A stretch of 64,000 nt of DNA, taken from NCBI GenBank assembly GCA_035463115.1, contig DATHTO010000090.1, positions 32,260 through 96,259 of the forward strand, read 5' to 3'. Below the pieces are notes generated by a model. The model made no database searches, was not told the origin of the DNA, and worked only from the letters and a program-made list of their open reading frames with translations. Shown here piece by piece: positions 61,122 through 64,000 of the stretch. The position numbers and the translations under genes are program-made. Every line of letters begins with the position of its first letter. Within the stretch, counting starts at the first letter, position 1. This stretch comes from BPGL01 sp035463115 (GTDB taxonomy: Bacteria > Actinomycetota > UBA4738 > HRBIN12).

Positions 61122-62960
61122 GTGGACGAGGACATGAACGAGGTCGAGCGCTTCCTGGCCGCTCGTCCTCCGTTCGGCTCGCTGACGCGCGGAGAGCTCA
61201 CGACCGTGGCGTCGTCGATCGCCGTCGCGTTCTACCCAGCGGGTGACGACGTGCTCGTCGAAGGCGGCGCGCCCGCCCGGTCGCTCTACGTGATCCGGCG
61301 GGGAGCGGTCGCGCTCCTTCACGACGCTCGAACGGTGGACGTCTTGGAAGAGGGGGAGCTGTTCGGGCACCCATCGTTGCTCACCGGCGACGCGCCGATG
61401 CACACGGTCCGCGTCACGGAGGACGCCCTGTGCTACCTGATCCCGCGCGATGTCGCCGATGACGTCTTCGGAACGGCGTCCGGCGTCGGCTTCCTCGCGA
61501 GGAGCCTCCGTGAGCGAGCGCTCGCTCGCGCGCACGCTGGGTCCGTCGGTGCGGATCCGAGGCTCGTGCGGGTCGGCTCGATCGCGACGTCGACGACGCC
61601 GGTCTGCCAGCCGTCGACGACCGTTCGCGAGGCGGCGAGGCGCATGACCGAGGCCGGCGCGACCGCGGTGCTCGTCGTCGACGGCGACCTGCACGGGATC
61701 GTGACCGACAGCGATCTCCGCGCTCGGATCGTCGCGGCCGGAGAGACGCCCGAATCGCCGTTGTCCAGCGTGATGACGGCTCCGGTCCGGGCGATCGCCG
61801 CCGAGCGGCTCGCGCACGAGGCGCTCCTCGAGATGCTGGACCGGGGGGTCCATCATCTGCCGGTCGTCGAGGGCGAGCGGCTGGTCGGACTCGTCTCGGA
61901 CCTCGATCTGATGGGCCTCGAGCGGCGGGACCCCTTCGTGCTGCGGAGCGAGGTCGAACGGGCCCCCGACGTCGCGTCGGTGGTCGAGGTCGGACGCCGG
62001 CTGCGGGCGGCTGCGGTGACGCTCGCGCACGCGAGCGTCACCGCGGAGGATCTCGGCCACGTCATCGCGTCGATCCTCGACGCGATGACCGCTCGCCTGC
62101 TCGAGCTCGCGATCGACGAGCTCGGACCGCCGCCCGCCGCGTGGGCATGGTTCGCGCTCGGCAGCCAGGCGCGCCGCGAACGCGCGATCGCGGGCGATCA
62201 GGATCATCTCCTCGTGATCGACGACGGTGCGCCGGCCGGCGCCGACGCGTACTTCGCGGAGCTCGCCACCTCGGTCGTGGACGGGCTCGAGGCCGCGGGG
62301 GTTCCGCGCTGTCCGTCCGGCGTGATGGCGACCGATCCCGCCTGGCGGCGAACCCGCACCGGGTGGCGCGAGGCCTTCGCCGGCTGGATCGACGCTCCGG
62401 CGTCCCAGGCGGCCTTCGTGACGGCGATCGCGTTCGACCATCGGAAGGTCGCCGGTCCGCTCGAGGATGAGTGGCGCGGTGTCGTCGCGACGGCCGGCAG
62501 CAACGCCGGCTTCCTGTACCGGAGCGCGAGGCTCGCCCTCGAGCAGCGTCCGCCGCTCGGGCTGCGCGGGGACGTCCGGACGACGGAAGCGAGCGGCGAC
62601 GGCGGGCGCGTCGACGTCAAGAGCGGAGGGCTGCTTCCGGTCGTCGACCTCGCTCGGGTGCTCGGGCTGATGGCGGGGTCGCCGGCGGTCGGAACCTTCC
62701 GGCGGCTGCGAGCGGCGCGGTCGGCAGGGGCCCTCGAGGGAGACGACACCGAGGCGCTGATCGCCGCGTTCGGTCTGTTGTTGGAGGTTCGGCTCGAGCA
62801 TCACGTCCGGATGGCGGAGGCGGGTCTGCCGCCGGACGACCTGGTCGACCCCGAGGCGCTCGATCCGATCGCTCGCGGCGGTCTCCGCGATGCGTTCCGC
62901 GCGATCGCGCACGTGCAAGACGGGCTCCGGCGGACGATGACTTCGTCGAGGCTGCGATGA
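61122..62960 (+). CDS. CNBD-CBS-nucleotidyltransferase (DUF294) signalling protein
   Basis: A 612-residue cytoplasmic protein. Domains in order: cyclic-nucleotide-binding domain (about 5-120, YVIRRGAVALLHD, EGELFGHPSLLTG), two CBS repeats (about 150-270, VREAARRMTEAGATAVLVVDGDLHGIVTDSDLR; LVGLVSDLDLM), a DUF294 nucleotidyltransferase core (about 345-480, ALGSQARRERAIAGDQDHLLVID with the G-S and D-x-D metal site) and a helical C-terminal domain. It probably couples nucleotide sensing to nucleotidyl transfer onto a protein, as in GlnD-like enzymes; the target is unknown. GTG start with GGAGGTGA upstream. Its stop overlaps the exonuclease gene. Confidence 0.88.
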   Translation: MDEDMNEVERFLAARPPFGSLTRGELTTVASSIAVAFYPAGDDVLVEGGAPARSLYVIRRGAVALLHDARTVDVLEEGELFGHPSLLTGDAPMHTVRVTEDALCYLIPRDVADDVFGTASGVGFLARSLRERALARAHAGSVGADPRLVRVGSIATSTTPVCQPSTTVREAARRMTEAGATAVLVVDGDLHGIVTDSDLRARIVAAGETPESPLSSVMTAPVRAIAAERLAHEALLEMLDRGVHHLPVVEGERLVGLVSDLDLMGLERRDPFVLRSEVERAPDVASVVEVGRRLRAAAVTLAHASVTAEDLGHVIASILDAMTARLLELAIDELGPPPAAWAWFALGSQARRERAIAGDQDHLLVIDDGAPAGADAYFAELATSVVDGLEAAGVPRCPSGVMATDPAWRRTRTGWREAFAGWIDAPASQAAFVTAIAFDHRKVAGPLEDEWRGVVATAGSNAGFLYRSARLALEQRPPLGLRGDVRTTEASGDGGRVDVKSGGLLPVVDLARVLGLMAGSPAVGTFRRLRAARSAGALEGDDTEALIAAFGLLLEVRLEHHVRMAEAGLPPDDLVDPEALDPIARGGLRDAFRAIAHVQDGLRRTMTSSRLR

Positions 62961-63643
62961 GGCGTCTCGGCGGCGTTGCGCTCGGCGGCGGCATACGTCG
63001 GCGACGCCGTTCCTGGCGGAGCGTCGACATGGCCGTGCTCGATCTCGAGACGACGGGGCTCGATCCGGTCAGCGACGCGATCGTGTCGTTCGGCGTCGTG
63101 CCGGTGATCGCGGGAGCCGTCCGGTGGGATCGCTCGGTGTATCGGGTCGTCGACCCTGGCCGTCCGGTGTCGCCGGACGTCGTCGCGGTCCACGGCATCC
63201 GTCCGGTCGACGTCGGGAGCGCGGCGCCGCTGTCCTCGATCGCCGGCGAGCTCCGTGCGGCGCTCGAACACCGCGTGCTCGTGGCCTGGACGTCGTGGGT
63301 CGAGGCCGCGTTCCTCGCCGGCGCGCTCGGAGGCTCGGCGGGTGCGTGGTCGCGAAGGATCGTCGACGTCCGTCGACTCGCGATGCTCGAGGACCATCTG
63401 CGTGGTCGGCACCCGTCGCCCGCGATCTCGGAGCCGCTGTCGGCTACCGCGGAGCGCTTCGGCGTGCCGCCGGAGCGTGAGCACCATGCGTTGTGGGACG
63501 CATTCGTCACCGCGGAGCTGCTGATCGTCCTCGCCACGCACCTCGAGCGTCGGGGCCGGGGTCGACTCGGTGCGATCGAGGCCGCCGGCGTGGGTCGCCT
63601 CCGGCTCGATCCGCGGAGATCCGCCGTCGCTATTCCGGAGTGA
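62957..63643 (+). CDS. 3'-5' exonuclease (DnaQ-like)
   Basis: A 228-residue DEDD-type exonuclease. Exo I is MAVLDLETTGLDPVSD with Asp-x-Glu; VVAVHGIRPVDV and VAWTSWVEAAFL correspond to the Exo II region, in which the usual Asp is replaced by Glu (SWVEAAFL), and EHHALWDAFVTAELL is Exo III with His-x4-Asp. The N-terminal 25 residues are Arg-rich. Its pairing with a CNBD-CBS-DUF294 protein is common and fits a small regulatory operon. ATG overlaps the previous stop as ATGA. Confidence 0.85.
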   Translation: MRRLGGVALGGGIRRRRRSWRSVDMAVLDLETTGLDPVSDAIVSFGVVPVIAGAVRWDRSVYRVVDPGRPVSPDVVAVHGIRPVDVGSAAPLSSIAGELRAALEHRVLVAWTSWVEAAFLAGALGGSAGAWSRRIVDVRRLAMLEDHLRGRHPSPAISEPLSATAERFGVPPEREHHALWDAFVTAELLIVLATHLERRGRGRLGAIEAAGVGRLRLDPRRSAVAIPE

Positions 63644-64000
63644 CGTACGCGGCGGTGATCCCGCCGTCGACGATCAGCGACGCGCCCGTCATGAACGACG
63701 AATCGTCCGAGGCGAGGAACAGCGCCGCCTTCGCGAGCTCCTCGGGTCGCCCCAGCCGCCCGAGCGGGATGTGCACGAAGCGCCGCGCCCGCGGCGCCGG
63801 GTCGGCGAGCAGCTCCGCCAGCAGCGGCGTGTCGATCGGTCCCGGGCACAAGGCGTTGCAGCGGATGCCCCTGCGCGCGTACTCGACGGCGATCTCGCGG
63901 GTCATCGCGAGCACCGCTCCTTTCGACGCGGTGTAGGCGGTCTGCGACGTCGCCGCACCCATCCACGCGACGAACGACGCCACGTTGATGATCGAGCCGC
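63630..64000 (-). CDS. SDR-family oxidoreductase, C-terminal part (cut by window edge)
   Basis: The frame stays open to the right edge (GSIINVASFVAWMG), so the gene begins outside the window. The 123 visible residues contain the active-site YTASK, IRCNALCPGPIDTPLL after the catalytic motif, and the closing LGRPEELAKAALFLASDDSSFMTGASLIVDGG of classical FabG-like dehydrogenases. The substrate cannot be read. The last 14 bases overlap the exonuclease gene tail to tail. Confidence 0.88.
   Translation of the reverse strand, partial: GSIINVASFVAWMGAATSQTAYTASKGAVLAMTREIAVEYARRGIRCNALCPGPIDTPLLAELLADPAPRARRFVHIPLGRLGRPEELAKAALFLASDDSSFMTGASLIVDGGITAAYVTPE

Overview
The window is about 70% G+C, densely packed, and carries gene families typical of Actinomycetota: an AdnA/AdnB-type helicase-nuclease pair, a UvrD2-like helicase with an HRDC domain, a SARP/BTAD regulator with ATPase and TPR parts, a MpaB/DUF2236 protein, a mycothiol-dependent-reductase-like DsbA protein, and very frequent GTG/TTG starts with stop-start overlaps of the ATGA/GTGA type. 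A chromosomal segment from a deep or uncultured actinomycete is the best guess; the exact class cannot be read from this sequence. I saw no rRNA, tRNA, CRISPR array, transposase or replication origin. Once the small genes are counted, no gene-free stretch exceeds 300 bases.

Layout. 1-1263: two divergent cyclic-nucleotide-binding-domain genes (the left one cut by the window edge) and a small unknown gene. 1270-7511: adnA-adnB double-strand-break resection operon. 7566-10707: an M50 membrane protease divergent from an ECF sigma factor and a membrane-anchored partner (possible regulated-proteolysis module). 10709-18674: photolyase, P-type cation ATPase, PucR-like regulator, small zinc-ribbon protein, DUF72, PGPGW membrane protein and a DsbA-like protein.

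18.8-23.2 kb is an island-like stretch with lower G+C and TTA leucine codons. It has two paralogous membrane histidine kinases without any response regulator, a DUF5317 membrane protein, and three tiny 28-residue genes with strong Shine-Dalgarno sites and an identical C-terminus AGGAHFRAG. The codons for that shared tail differ by synonymous changes, so the peptides are very probably translated and under selection. Each peptide locus is divergent from a regulator (histidine kinase 2, or the SARP-type regulator at 23190) and is closed by a two-way terminator hairpin. This is the strongest candidate for an undescribed system: a peptide/membrane-kinase signalling or small-membrane-peptide locus.

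23.2-34.5 kb: the large SARP-type regulator, MpaB-like protein, HAD phosphatase, methyltransferase with a membrane partner, then a polyamine-type ABC importer (binding protein plus two permeases, no ATPase) ending in an XRE-cupin regulator. 34.5-44.5 kb: UvrD2-like helicase, MoxR-like AAA ATPase and VWA protein, a methyltransferase/CoA-transferase pair and small membrane proteins. 44.6-50.4 kb: a complete dipeptide/oligopeptide ABC importer operon whose binding protein carries a C-terminal membrane anchor. 50.6-60.7 kb: amine and polyol catabolism. An S66 carboxypeptidase, PuuD-like gamma-glutamyl hydrolase and second class-I amidotransferase sit divergent from a HutC-type regulator, which leads an aldolase-dehydrogenase-FGGY kinase operon. 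After this come a glutamine-synthetase-like gamma-glutamyl ligase and an ethanolamine-permease-like transporter. A perfect palindrome in the HutC promoter and a near copy before the permease suggest one regulon. 60.7-64.0 kb: small membrane protein, CNBD-CBS-nucleotidyltransferase protein, a 3'-5' exonuclease-like protein and the 3' part of an SDR gene cut by the right edge.
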